DNA from: Dictyobacter formicarum
GTDB lineage: Bacteria; Chloroflexota; Ktedonobacteria; Ktedonobacterales; Ktedonobacteraceae
Reading direction: 5' to 3'
Assembly: GCF_016587435.1 (NCBI RefSeq)
Contig: NZ_BNJJ01000005.1
Coordinates: 124,001 to 188,000, forward strand
DNA: 64,000 nucleotides
Position numbers and translations under genes: made by a program. The notes below the pieces were generated by a model. The model was given only the letters and a program-made list of their open reading frames with translations. It made no database searches and had not been told where the DNA came from. Shown one piece after another: positions 37,289 to 45,970 of the stretch (its first letter is position 1; each line of letters starts with the position of its first letter).

Positions 37289-37630
37289 GGCAGATCCAAA
37301 TAAAGAGCAATTGGTGTCAAATGTAGTGTCATAGCGAGGATAAAGCGCGTCGCGCACCGCGTACAGGGGCCTCCAAAGCCGGGTTGTGGGGCCCTGAAAA
37401 GGCAAAGTACTGCTTGTACTTGACATATTGCATCATATATTAAGCTCACTCAAGCTATATCATTCTGGTCGCACTCTGTCAGCAGCCGTTCATCATGCAT
37501 TCTGCTCAACATAAAACTTGTCGGGATTGGCCTGACGTTGTAAGCTATGTGCAGACTACGTTGATTAAAGATCAGGTGAACTGCAGTGAGCGGTGCATCT
37601 GATGGCTTGTAGAAAACAAGGAGTTGTACC
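37289..37630. other. Gene-free stretch with mobile-element-like repeats
   Basis: No gene. It contains GGTGTCAAATGTAGTGTCAT (37312 onward), resembling a segment at about 27729, and TGTACTTGACATATTGCA (37415-37432), identical to 27603-27620. These may be ends of related elements. Confidence 0.5.
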
Positions 37631-38152
37631 GTGCCTGGCAAAAATACACCCGAACAACCATCGCGACCTGGCAAAGGGCCAATCCTGGGACAGGGTCATG
37701 GATTGAGCGACAGCGAAGGAGAAATGATTAAGCAGATGATCCGCGAGGAACAGCATCCTAGCCGCGAGCTATTTATTCCTCAGGAAGATCTGGCGGCCGA
37801 GGCAACTACGACGATGTCGCCCCCTACGGCAAAGGTCATTGAAAGGAGCCGTATCCGCCCTATTCTGGAAATGTTTAATCGCGATTTCCTCTACGGGCAA
37901 GGCCGCTTCGATGAATATAAAGGTGGACTCATTTTTAAATGGGGCGATGGCTATTCGCGCCGCCATATCTGGGCAAAGGTGGAAGATGGCAATCTGCTGC
38001 TTGAAACCAGCCATACCAAAAAGTGCGATAAGCCCTACTGTAATGGGACGCACCATGTGCTGACCCCTGAGCTCTATACCGATCTTACCCTTATCAATCA
38101 GGAATTGGGAGATCGCTTCCGCCGTCCCGTCTATGAAAGTACTGAAGACTAG
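37631..38152 (+). CDS. Hypothetical protein with a CDGSH-like ending
   Basis: GTG start behind AAGGAG. The 173-aa protein begins with a Pro/Gly-rich stretch, then a region with GGLIFKWGDGYSRRHIWAKV, and carries KKCDKPYCNGTHH near residues 136-148. CDGSH iron-sulfur domains read C-x-C-...-P-x-C-D-G-(S/A/T)-H; here PYCNGTH fits the second half, but the C-x-C pair is absent (single Cys four residues earlier). So a metal site is possible, but a normal 2Fe-2S CDGSH fold is not shown. The next gene starts 14 bp later; they may be cotranscribed. Function unknown. Confidence 0.55.
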   Translation: MPGKNTPEQPSRPGKGPILGQGHGLSDSEGEMIKQMIREEQHPSRELFIPQEDLAAEATTTMSPPTAKVIERSRIRPILEMFNRDFLYGQGRFDEYKGGLIFKWGDGYSRRHIWAKVEDGNLLLETSHTKKCDKPYCNGTHHVLTPELYTDLTLINQELGDRFRRPVYESTED

Positions 38153-38166
38153 GAAGAAATACAATT

Positions 38167-38577
38167 GTGACCACTACGCTGATTGCCCTGGAAAAGGATT
38201 TGTTTTTTGCGGTAAAAATTCGCGATACGCTGCGCCATCATGAAATGGAAGCCTCGATCGTGCGTACACTGGCAGCCTTTGAACAAGGACTGACGGCAAC
38301 GCCCACACCGGACCTGGCCGTCGTCGATACCGCTACCAGGGGTGTTGATTGGGAGGCAGCCATTCGCGCTGCGCGGGCCAGGCAGGTGCCGGTGCTGGCC
38401 TTTGGCTCGCACATGGATCTGGAGGCACGGGCGAAAGCCTTACAGGCTGGTGCCCACAAAGTTGTCGCCAATTCAAAATTTGCTAGCGACATGCCGGGCT
38501 TGCTTAATCGCCTGCTTAACGCACCTGCCGACCAAACATCCGCCGGCCTTAATGAAGAGAGCGAGGATGAAGAATAG
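38167..38577 (+). CDS. Receiver-like protein, degenerate
   Basis: GTG start behind AGGAAGA. The 136-aa product resembles a response-regulator receiver fold: LIALEKD where an acidic pocket is expected, an Asp strand PDLAVVDTATRGVDW, VPVLAFGSH, and ALQAGAHKVVANSKF. The double acidic pocket is replaced by E-K-D and the final Lys-Pro is lost. I infer a pseudo-receiver that may act without phosphorylation. An acidic tail (EESEDEE) ends the protein. It is probably cotranscribed with the preceding gene. Confidence 0.6.
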   Translation: MTTTLIALEKDLFFAVKIRDTLRHHEMEASIVRTLAAFEQGLTATPTPDLAVVDTATRGVDWEAAIRAARARQVPVLAFGSHMDLEARAKALQAGAHKVVANSKFASDMPGLLNRLLNAPADQTSAGLNEESEDEE

Positions 38578-38621
38578 CCAGCGGTAACAGACATGAGGTG
38601 TAGGGAGATCTGAACATAACA

Positions 38622-38661
38622 CAGGGGTTCCTTTGAATAAAACATATCAAAGGAACCCCTG
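38622..38661. terminator. Bidirectional terminator
   Basis: CAGGGGTTCCTTTGA (38622-38636) and its inverse (38647-38661) form a perfect 15-bp stem followed by TTTA on the plus side. It lies between two convergent genes, so it can serve both. Confidence 0.8.
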
Positions 38662-38716
38662 TTTATCATGAGCTTAGAGTAAGAGAGATACCCCAGGCTC
38701 TCTGTAATGTGGAAGC

Positions 38717-39118
38717 TTAGTGGCCGCAGCCGCAGCTACGAGCCTCACCACCGCCATCGGCAGTTTTAAAGGAGTGGCCACAGCCACAGCTTGAAACAGC
38801 GTTTGGATTGTTCACGGTGAAGCCCGCGCCCATCAGGCTATCAACATAATCAACTTCACTACCTGTGATATAACCCAGGCTCATGTCGTCAACGAAAATG
38901 TTGAAATCACCCAGAGAGACGACGGTATCGCCTTCCTGCTCTTCGTCAAGGGTCATACCATACTGGAGACCCGAGCAACCACCACCGGCGACAAAAACGC
39001 GTAGACCCAAAGTTGGATCGTTTTCCTGCTTGAGCAGCTCGCGAACTTTATCTGCTGCGGCGGAAGTCATGGTCAGAACGCTTGTCTGGATCGCCGACTG
39101 CTGGTTCTGCTCAATCAT
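38717..39118 (-). CDS. erpA: A-type iron-sulfur carrier (ErpA/IscA)
   Basis: The 133-aa protein has the A-type carrier motif set: LTMTSAAADKVRELL, FVAGGGCSGLQYGM with the first cluster Cys, and SSCGCGHSF with the Cys pair. It accepts 2Fe-2S or 4Fe-4S clusters and hands them to apo-enzymes. The C terminus has an extra Gly-rich tail ending in ARSCGCGH, repeating the CGCGH motif. No other isc/suf gene is adjacent. Length is slightly above the usual 110-120 because of the tail. Confidence 0.9.
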   Translation of the reverse strand: MIEQNQQSAIQTSVLTMTSAAADKVRELLKQENDPTLGLRVFVAGGGCSGLQYGMTLDEEQEGDTVVSLGDFNIFVDDMSLGYITGSEVDYVDSLMGAGFTVNNPNAVSSCGCGHSFKTADGGGEARSCGCGH

Positions 39119-39586
39119 ATAAATTCACCTCTCCGAAAGGGATGCGAGGGCAACCCTTTTACTATCTGGATAGTAAGATTGATGTGTTCACAATGACACA
39201 TCTGTGATTGTACACTCTATAATTCTACTTTGTAGTGTGTTCTACAAGCCAGAGAATAATAAAGCGCACATCATATTTCATGTATTATACCACAAAGTGT
39301 TTTCCCTGCTAGCTGCCCATCGCTCCCAATCTATGCATGTGAAGCGGCTGCTACTGCGATGTGGAGAAAGGTGGGAGCGATGCATTCGATCTGCAATGCC
39401 GATCAAAAGAAAACCGCCTCTACCATCTCCATGTGCGTTTCGCTCGTGCTATTTGTACATTGAAAGCCTGCGAGCGTTACAGATTAAACATTTCATAGTA
39501 TCTCCAAAAATTAAAACCGCTCTGCGCGCACTTTTATTCCAGTGCTCTTTTATTCCAGTGCTCTGGTTTTTTTTGCAATCATGCGT
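39119..39586. other. Intergenic stretch with a long hairpin and a tandem repeat
   Basis: No gene. CATCGCTCCCA (39318-39328) and TGGGAGCGATG (39372-39382) form an 11-bp stem around a 43-nt loop, possibly a small RNA or terminator. TTTTATTCCAGTGCTC is repeated twice in tandem near 39532-39562. Confidence 0.5.
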
Positions 39587-41221
39587 TTACAGGCTAAAGC
39601 GCTGCTGGGTGTATACGATGTTGGCAAGCAAACTGGAAATGTCAACCGGGGTACCAAAGACGATCTCGCTCTGCTGTCCCTGACCCATAGAAAGGCGTGT
39701 GATGCTGTTGGGGGCGGACCACCCCTGGGCCAGCAGGTGCGCTCCCAGCGCGCTGATCATGGCGGTCGAGAACGAACTACCACTCCAATCCGCCCAACCG
39801 GTCAGGTTGGATTCCCCGCCAGGAAATGTTGGCGAGATAAACAATCCACGTACAGCATCCGGCAAACCATGTTGATCCAATACCCCTGCACTATCGCCAC
39901 CAAAGGTAGCGACTCCCGAGGTATCGGCTGGAAGATTGGCGGCATTGGCGAATTGAGATGGCAGAAAATTGCTGTTTACCGATGTAACGCTTAAGGTTGA
40001 GCTATAACGAGCAGGCGCCCGTGGTGGACGCGGTGGCAGACCCTTGCGAAATGCCTGATAAGAATCGTTACCAGCAGCGGCCACGATCAGCGCCCCATGG
40101 GCGAATAAACTGTCAAAGAGCAGACGTAAACCCTCTTCAAGCGATGTCAGCACGTTCTGCGCTCCCAACAATTGCGCCGTCGGCCATTGGCGATCCTGGA
40201 ACCATAAATATGGCAGCCGCAAAAAATCGGGTAGCACGGTCAGGCTCAGGTTAATGACCAGGCGGCGAATAGTGCCCGAGATTAATTCATGCTCAAGGTC
40301 GGTCAGAATGGCAAAGAGGCTATAGAGATCACTCCCCCCAAAGTCATTAAGCGCGCGCACTAAACGAATACGCGCACGCGGAGCGAGATCGCGAATAATG
40401 CCAGACACAAAGAGTCCATGGTCAGGCATGAGATAGTAGCGATTACGCTGCGCCGCATCATGTCCGGTACGCACATCATTGGTGACTGGATAGCGATCAT
40501 ACTCTACCATGAATGAGCCGTCCTCCAGGCGCATATCTTCAGCCAGGCGCTGCAGCAGCCAGTTTCTCCTCAACTCTGGGCGCGTGGCCGCGCTACGAAT
40601 ACGGTCTGGATGTTGAGCCGTATCCAGCACCACCACGGTTACATCTTCCGCATTACGCGCATCCAATGTCAGGCCCTGCGCCGCGAACCGCAGGTGCCAG
40701 CCCGGCAAAGCCTGAGGAGGTGCATGGATCTCTAACGCAGGTGCAGGCCGTGGAGGCAAGCCAGGCCCGCCATCGCTGTAAAGTAATGGAGCGGCAGTTA
40801 CCAGCCAGTTTGGCATCGCCGAAACGATATGCAATCCAAATTGCGCAAAATAGGCCACATGCGCGTGTATATAAGAAAGAGCAGCTGGTAGAGGATCACC
40901 CTCGCGCGTATCCAGCGGGTGTACATGAAAAAAAAGCGCCACCAGTGGCTGCTGACTATGCAGTCCAAAGACGAAAGCCCGGCGGCGCACTAGCGGCATC
41001 GTAGGAACTTCTTCCCAACGACCAGCCGTCCCATAAGGATCGAGGGTGAGTCGGTAGCGGGTCAGCAAAGTATTCAGTTGAGTACGAATCTGCTCAAACA
41101 CTGTGTCCAGAGCATCATCCAGAGGAATACGCGTCAGGCGAGCGATAACAATCATTTCGCCGGGAATCCAGTGGAACAATCCCGCAGGTGTTCCCATAAA
41201 TTCTGTTGCACTACGAGACAT
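39587..41221 (-). CDS. Subtilisin-like (S8) serine protease, apparently intracellular
   Basis: The 544-aa protein has a complete subtilase triad: Asp200 in TVVVLDTAQ, His268 in PDHGLFVSG, and Ser483 in WSGSSFSTAM; the oxyanion Asn is in AAAGNDS (about 385). No signal peptide or membrane helix is seen. The N-terminal 190 residues are a domain unlike a normal propeptide, ending with RFAAQGLTLDARN. Members with this layout act as cytosolic or loosely associated proteases with a regulatory N-terminal domain; the substrate is unknown. It is convergent with the gap at 39.1-39.6 kb and has no operon partner. Confidence 0.85.
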   Translation of the reverse strand: MSRSATEFMGTPAGLFHWIPGEMIVIARLTRIPLDDALDTVFEQIRTQLNTLLTRYRLTLDPYGTAGRWEEVPTMPLVRRRAFVFGLHSQQPLVALFFHVHPLDTREGDPLPAALSYIHAHVAYFAQFGLHIVSAMPNWLVTAAPLLYSDGGPGLPPRPAPALEIHAPPQALPGWHLRFAAQGLTLDARNAEDVTVVVLDTAQHPDRIRSAATRPELRRNWLLQRLAEDMRLEDGSFMVEYDRYPVTNDVRTGHDAAQRNRYYLMPDHGLFVSGIIRDLAPRARIRLVRALNDFGGSDLYSLFAILTDLEHELISGTIRRLVINLSLTVLPDFLRLPYLWFQDRQWPTAQLLGAQNVLTSLEEGLRLLFDSLFAHGALIVAAAGNDSYQAFRKGLPPRPPRAPARYSSTLSVTSVNSNFLPSQFANAANLPADTSGVATFGGDSAGVLDQHGLPDAVRGLFISPTFPGGESNLTGWADWSGSSFSTAMISALGAHLLAQGWSAPNSITRLSMGQGQQSEIVFGTPVDISSLLANIVYTQQRFSL

Positions 41222-41519
41222 GCAGGGAATCCCCTTCCAACGGCATGCATGCTATAAAAAAGCATGTTATGATTTCTGAAATTAAAGGGTGATAGTACTT
41301 GCCTGTGAGGGCGCAGTACAAGTTGGAGCGAAGAATAGTCCCATTATAGCCTAATGAGAGTAGAGAGACAACCAATTAGGCCAGATGTGAGAAAAAGCGA
41401 TAATGTGGCTTACTTATATAAGGCTCAGCATGCTCAAGCGATCGCTGATCTCATCCGTCTGTCATCAAAAAGATTCGCTATTTCGTTGTAACATTATGCT
41501 TGATATGGAGGGAACTGAC

Positions 41520-42632
41520 ATGATGTTTATATATGCAGACCAGCTTTACCATACGCTGGTAGAACTTGTACGTATTCCTAGTACTTCAGGTCAGGAGGAA
41601 TATGTACGTGGCTATCTAGAGCAGCACCTGACCTCCCTGGGTTTAACAACTCAGGTCGATGACATGGGTAATCTTATCGCGACACTGGATGGTGAGGGCA
41701 CGCCGGTCTTGCTCAACGCCCATATGGATCGCGTCGCACCAGGGCTGGGTCATACCCCTATTTTGAGGGACGGTGTTTTGTATAGCGATGGAAAAACAAA
41801 TTTAGGCGCCGACGATGCGGCTGGAATCGTCGTTATTCTGGAAGTGGTACGCCGGGCGATTGAGCAACAGCTACAACTACCGCCACTGGTACTGCTCTTT
41901 ACGGTTCAAGAGGAATGCGGCCTCTGCGGTGCTCATGATTTTGATGCTGAACGCTGGAATGTCGCTGATGGCATCGTATTTGATAATGCCTTTGAAGCCG
42001 GTGTGGTCGTATCTAAAGCGGCCGCATATGAGACGTTCGATATTACGATTATAGGCAAGTCTGGGCATCCAGGCCATGATTTAACAAGCACGGTGAACGC
42101 CATTGAGATCTTCCACCAGGCAAATTTTCCTATTGGCTCACTAGCTCTGGATCAGACGCGCATCAATATTGGCAAGATCAGTGGTGGCCATGCGCGCAAT
42201 GCGATTCCTGATATGGTCAGAATTGAAGGTGAGATGCGTAGCTTTGAAGCTCCTGAGGTACGCCAGCGCTATCGTTTGCAGATTCAAGAAGCCTTTGAAG
42301 AGGCCGCACAGCGCCTGGGTGGTCGCGCTGAGATCGTTTTTAAGGTGCTTCACGAGGGCTATAGCATCAACCCCGACGAGTCCCTGTTGACAATGTATCA
42401 AATTGCTTTAGCGCAACACGGCTCTATTCTCAATATGAGACCAACCTTTATTGGCAGCGATACGGGTGGCTTGAGACCTGCTGTACGCGCTTTCACTGTT
42501 TCCACCGGTGTGGTTAAAGAACATACCGTTGAGGAACATGTGGCGCTGGCTCCGCTTGAACAGCTCGTGGTAGATACATTGCATGTACTCCACTTGTGGT
42601 GCACTCAAACCGCACAACCAGCGCAAGAATAA
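41520..42632 (+). CDS. M20-family metallopeptidase (PepT-like)
   Basis: Start ATG at 41520 is behind GGAGGGA; a longer frame from 41403 is not protein-like. The 370-aa enzyme shows metal-ligand motifs of M20 peptidases: LLNAHMDRVAPG (first His/Asp), TNLGADDAAG (bridging Asp), VQEECGLCGAHDFD (catalytic Glu and ligand), and a late IGSDTGGLRP. The central dimer domain has KSGHPGHDLTSTVNAIE. The dizinc enzymes of this group cleave small peptides (tripeptides for PepT). A hairpin terminator follows directly, so it is a single-gene unit. Confidence 0.85.
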   Translation: MMFIYADQLYHTLVELVRIPSTSGQEEYVRGYLEQHLTSLGLTTQVDDMGNLIATLDGEGTPVLLNAHMDRVAPGLGHTPILRDGVLYSDGKTNLGADDAAGIVVILEVVRRAIEQQLQLPPLVLLFTVQEECGLCGAHDFDAERWNVADGIVFDNAFEAGVVVSKAAAYETFDITIIGKSGHPGHDLTSTVNAIEIFHQANFPIGSLALDQTRINIGKISGGHARNAIPDMVRIEGEMRSFEAPEVRQRYRLQIQEAFEEAAQRLGGRAEIVFKVLHEGYSINPDESLLTMYQIALAQHGSILNMRPTFIGSDTGGLRPAVRAFTVSTGVVKEHTVEEHVALAPLEQLVVDTLHVLHLWCTQTAQPAQE

Positions 42633-42642
42633 TAAAAACTTA

Positions 42643-42682
42643 CAGGTGTGCTCGATCTTTGTAATGTAAAAGAGCACACCTG
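42643..42682 (+). terminator. Terminator of the peptidase gene
   Basis: CAGGTGTGCTC (42643-42653) and GAGCACACCTG (42672-42682) make a perfect 11-bp stem, 11 bp after the stop codon. The rest of 42683-42951 has no gene; TTGCAA and TATACT near 42719-42745 may be a promoter for trxB (spacer 15 bp). Confidence 0.7.
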
Positions 42683-42951
42683 CTACTATAAAGACTTGCA
42701 AAGAGCCTTAGAGAATATTTGCAAGGTCAGGCATTATGGTATACTAGAAACCGTCTTTCTCCACCCTCACGTCTTCGTATTTGCTAGCGAGAAAGCCTAC
42801 CGCATACGATTGGGAATAGGACGGTGTTATCATAAGTGAAGGTATGCCGAAGCATGGCTACCTGCACAGTACATCGTAACACAGGCATAAAATAATACTT
42901 CTGCTTGTTATTATCAGTAGAAGATAAGCACATAAGTAAGGAAATACATCA

Positions 42952-43902
42952 ATGGCAAAAATATATGGCGTAATTATTATTGGTTCGGGGCCAGCAGGCT
43001 ATACCGCTGCTATCTATGCGGCACGTTCCAATTTGTCTGTGCTGATGCTGCAGGGGTATTCAGCCGGTGGTCAACTGATGCTGACCAGCGAGGTTGAAAA
43101 TTTCCCTGGCTTTGAAGCAGGTATCCTGGGTCCTGAAATTATGGAAAAATTTGAGGCGCAGGCCAGTCGCTTTGGGGCCGAACTGCTGCCCGAAGATGTA
43201 ACTGCAGTTGACTTTAGCAAACGTCCCTTCACAGTCACAACCGATATGGGCGAGTATCAGGCACGCTCAGTGGTTATTGCCACTGGTGCCAGCGCTAAAT
43301 GGCTGGGACTGCCGAGCGAGAAACTCCTGCAAGGACGCGGGGTGACTGCCTGTGCAACCTGCGATGGTTTCTTCTTCAAGAACCGCGATGTCATTGTCAT
43401 TGGTGGCGGTGATACCGCTATGGAAGAAGCAACCTTCCTGACTCGCTACGCCAGTCATGTTACGATTGTCCATCGTCGAGCCAGTTTCCGGGCCAGTAAG
43501 ATCATGCAGGATCGAGCCGCGAAGAATCCGAAGATCAGCTTTCTGATGGATACCGAGGTTACCGAGGTACTGGGTGAGGATGCGGTCACAGGTGTACGCA
43601 TCCGCAATACTGAAACCAGTGAAGAAACGACACTGGAAACAGAGGGAGTTTTCCTGGCTATCGGCCACCAGCCCAATACCGGGCTGTTCAAGGGCATCAT
43701 CGATCTAGATGAGGCTGGCTATATCATTCCATCCGAGTTCACGATGACCAATGTGCCTGGCGTCTTTGCCGCCGGAGATGTTACCGATCATCGTTATCGC
43801 CAGGCGGTTACCGCGGCCGGCGACGGCTGTCGCGCCGCCATCGACCTGGAACGCTGGCTAGCCGAACAGGGTGAAGATGTAGGTGTGGAGAACTGGGATT
43901 AG
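42952..43902 (+). CDS. trxB: Thioredoxin reductase
   Basis: The 316-aa flavoprotein has the FAD-binding GSGPAGYTAAIYAAR near residue 11, the redox-active CATCDG at about residues 136-141 in the NADPH domain, a second Rossmann motif GGGDTAMEE, and C-terminal GVFAAGDVTDHRYRQAVTAAG. Length and order match bacterial low-Mr TrxB. It transfers electrons from NADPH to thioredoxin in the cytoplasm. No thioredoxin gene is adjacent. Everything needed is present. Confidence 0.97.
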   Translation: MAKIYGVIIIGSGPAGYTAAIYAARSNLSVLMLQGYSAGGQLMLTSEVENFPGFEAGILGPEIMEKFEAQASRFGAELLPEDVTAVDFSKRPFTVTTDMGEYQARSVVIATGASAKWLGLPSEKLLQGRGVTACATCDGFFFKNRDVIVIGGGDTAMEEATFLTRYASHVTIVHRRASFRASKIMQDRAAKNPKISFLMDTEVTEVLGEDAVTGVRIRNTETSEETTLETEGVFLAIGHQPNTGLFKGIIDLDEAGYIIPSEFTMTNVPGVFAAGDVTDHRYRQAVTAAGDGCRAAIDLERWLAEQGEDVGVENWD

Positions 43903-43920
43903 TGGTTTCATCTAACCTTA

Positions 43921-43973
43921 ATATAGCATACGAGCAGTCAATAGTTTTCCACTAGACCGCTCGTATGCTATAT
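43921..43973. terminator. Hairpin shared by trxB and the convergent gene
   Basis: ATATAGCATACGAGC (43921-43935) and its exact inverse (43959-43973) form a 15-bp stem. The right arm overlaps the last codons of the minus-strand gene, so it likely ends trxB transcription. Confidence 0.7.
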
Positions 43974-44470
43974 AGCTCGTTTTCTAATCCTTGAAAAGAG
44001 CTATTTACGAGTTGCTTCCAGTCAAAACCAGTCACTTGCTCAAACAGGCTCAACACATTCTTCTCATCATATCCCCAGGGGCGCTGTAGCGATCGCTCTT
44101 CGGGCAAAAGCATTCCTTCCTCTTCCACGCAGATGCCTTCCTGAAACAACACTTCTCTGACCAGGGAACCATCGACAAAGTACCAGAAACCATAAATACT
44201 GGCTGCGCCTTCAACTACAAAGGCAAAAATACGCCGTCCTCGCGAGAAGGCAGCCAGCATCTGCTCTCTCCAGGTGATAATACAGAGAGGGTCACATAAC
44301 ACCGTCCATGTGCCTAGTTGTCCGATCGCAAAAGGAACCGGTAGCATAGCTGAAAAAACATCTGCCGCGGGGAAGGTTCGTCCGGTCGGAAAGAACGAGC
44401 AAGGAAAATCAGCAATTAACTCTTTTGGCGTCATATGCTCGACACAAAATGCCGTAATTTGCCATCCCAT
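43952..44470 (-). CDS. Hypothetical protein
   Basis: Start at the ATG behind AGAGGTGAAAAGT (44470). The 172-aa protein is soluble, with Trp/Phe-rich strands (QLGTWTVLCDPLCIITW, FVVEGAASIYGFWYFVDG) and an acidic middle (ICVEEEGMLLPEERSL). It looks like a small alpha/beta protein of the immunity-protein or DUF6461-like style, but this is a weak impression. No operon partner; it converges on trxB. I do not assign a function. Confidence 0.6.
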   Translation of the reverse strand: MGWQITAFCVEHMTPKELIADFPCSFFPTGRTFPAADVFSAMLPVPFAIGQLGTWTVLCDPLCIITWREQMLAAFSRGRRIFAFVVEGAASIYGFWYFVDGSLVREVLFQEGICVEEEGMLLPEERSLQRPWGYDEKNVLSLFEQVTGFDWKQLVNSSFQGLENELYSIRAV

Positions 44471-44580
44471 ACTTTTCACCTCTTTTAATACAATGATCCC
44501 TATCCATGCCCCTTTTACTTAAGACGACAAAAAGACACAAAATAAGACAAGTGATGCTCAATTATGGGTAGCATATAAAA

Positions 44581-44612
44581 AATTCCCCCATACATGTTTA
44601 TATGGGGGAATT
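44581..44612 (-). terminator. Terminator of the aldolase gene
   Basis: AATTCCCCCATA and TATGGGGGAATT form a perfect 12-bp stem with an 8-nt loop; on the minus strand it is followed by TTTTAT. It lies 24 bp past the aldolase stop codon. Confidence 0.85.
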
Positions 44613-44636
44613 CTCAAACACACTTGCTGCGAAATT

Positions 44637-45560
44637 CTATTTCACGGACCCTTCGTAGATGCCCATAATAGTGCCCAGGAATTTTATTGCGTCATCATGG
44701 CTACGTTGGAAGGAGTTACGGCCAATGATAGAGCCAAAACCACCACCATCGCGAATCGCACGGGCCTCATTGAAGACCTGATCATCAGCAGCGGTGGCCC
44801 CGCCAGAGAAGATGACGATACGGCGACCATCGAATGCGCTCTGAACCACATGCTTAACACGATCAGCCAGAGTAGATGTTGGAATCTCGTACTTCTGATA
44901 CACTTTCTGCGCCTCGGCTAGCTCAACTTTAGCACTCGGCAGTTTCACTTTGATGATGTCCGCACCCAGTTGAGCAGCAATCTGTGCGGCATATGTAACA
45001 ACATCGATGGCGGTCTCACCCTCTTTGCTCAGCGAGCTACCACGAGGATAAGACCAGACGACCGTAGCCAGACCCGCCGACTTGGCTTCCAGAGACAGCT
45101 CACGTAGCTGCTCGTACATCTGGTTGCGCTCAGAGGATCCCGGGTAAATAGTAAAGCCTACAGCTACACAACCCAGACGAAGCGCATCCTCGACGCCCGA
45201 TGTAACAGCGGAGATAGGATCTCGCTCGTCATTAAGCACATCATGGTTATTGCATTTTAAAATTAAGGGGATGTCACCAGCAAACTCGGATACGCCAGCT
45301 TCCAGAAAACCCAGAGGAGCCGCATAGGCGTTACAACCAGATTCAATCGCCAGCTGGAAATGGTAGCGAGGATCATATCCGGCTGGGTTTGGTGCAAAGC
45401 TGCGCGCGGGACCGTGCTCAAAGCCCTGGTCTACTGGCAGAATCACCATTTTACCGGTGCCACCCAGACGACCATGGTTGAGCATGCGAGCCAGATTTGT
45501 ACGAACGCCAGGATTTTCGCTGCTATACCAGCTTAAAATTTCTTTGATACGGTCTTTCAT
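44637..45560 (-). CDS. fbaB: Class I fructose-bisphosphate aldolase (DhnA/FbaB type)
   Basis: The 307-aa protein has DhnA-type features: ILPVDQGFEHGPARSF (substrate loop), AIESGCNAYAAPLG, VGFTIYPGSSERNQMYEQL, then ADIIKVKLPS with the Schiff-base Lys in KVK, and late RRIVIFSGGA and GSIIGRNSFQR phosphate-binding strands. Metal-independent enzymes of this family cleave fructose-1,6-bisphosphate to DHAP and glyceraldehyde-3-phosphate in glycolysis and gluconeogenesis. It is transcribed alone: a terminator follows and a palindrome lies before it. Confidence 0.9.
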   Translation of the reverse strand: MKDRIKEILSWYSSENPGVRTNLARMLNHGRLGGTGKMVILPVDQGFEHGPARSFAPNPAGYDPRYHFQLAIESGCNAYAAPLGFLEAGVSEFAGDIPLILKCNNHDVLNDERDPISAVTSGVEDALRLGCVAVGFTIYPGSSERNQMYEQLRELSLEAKSAGLATVVWSYPRGSSLSKEGETAIDVVTYAAQIAAQLGADIIKVKLPSAKVELAEAQKVYQKYEIPTSTLADRVKHVVQSAFDGRRIVIFSGGATAADDQVFNEARAIRDGGGFGSIIGRNSFQRSHDDAIKFLGTIMGIYEGSVK

Positions 45561-45593
45561 TTTTCTATTCCTTAACGTATTTTGCTTCGGACC

Positions 45594-45614
45594 TTACCAC
45601 AATCTCTGTGGTAA
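45594..45614. promoter_or_regulatory. Palindrome upstream of the aldolase gene
   Basis: TTACCACA-N5-TGTGGTAA (21 bp, arms perfect) lies 34 bp upstream of the aldolase start codon, inside the leader or promoter. It could be an operator for a sugar-responsive repressor or a small leader hairpin. In the remaining 45615-45970 I see no gene; a short TTGATA-cgtttc-TATCAA hairpin lies near 45868, and AAGGAG at 45956 serves the next gene. Confidence 0.5.
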
Positions 45615-45970
45615 CATATATTCCATATTGTATCACGACCATGGGGGAACCTGTATGCATCTCTACGTGTTCCAAGCCGTACTATCAATCAATACCTGAC
45701 AGTTCAGCCTGGCCGTGCGCCACTTAGTGTAGCACATGGGGCAGGCCGTCTCAAACATAAACTCTATACACGATCATATTTGAAATTACGTCAAATTCCC
45801 CATAATACCAATCAGTTTCTCATCCTTGTAGATATTTCATCCACATGAATTTTGTTACCGCCCTTATATTGATACGTTTCTATATCAAGGTGTGGGGAAG
45901 AGAATCCTTATTTACCCCGCGCCCGCTATAAGTAAAGCATTTTATATATTATATTAAGGAGATAGATAGT

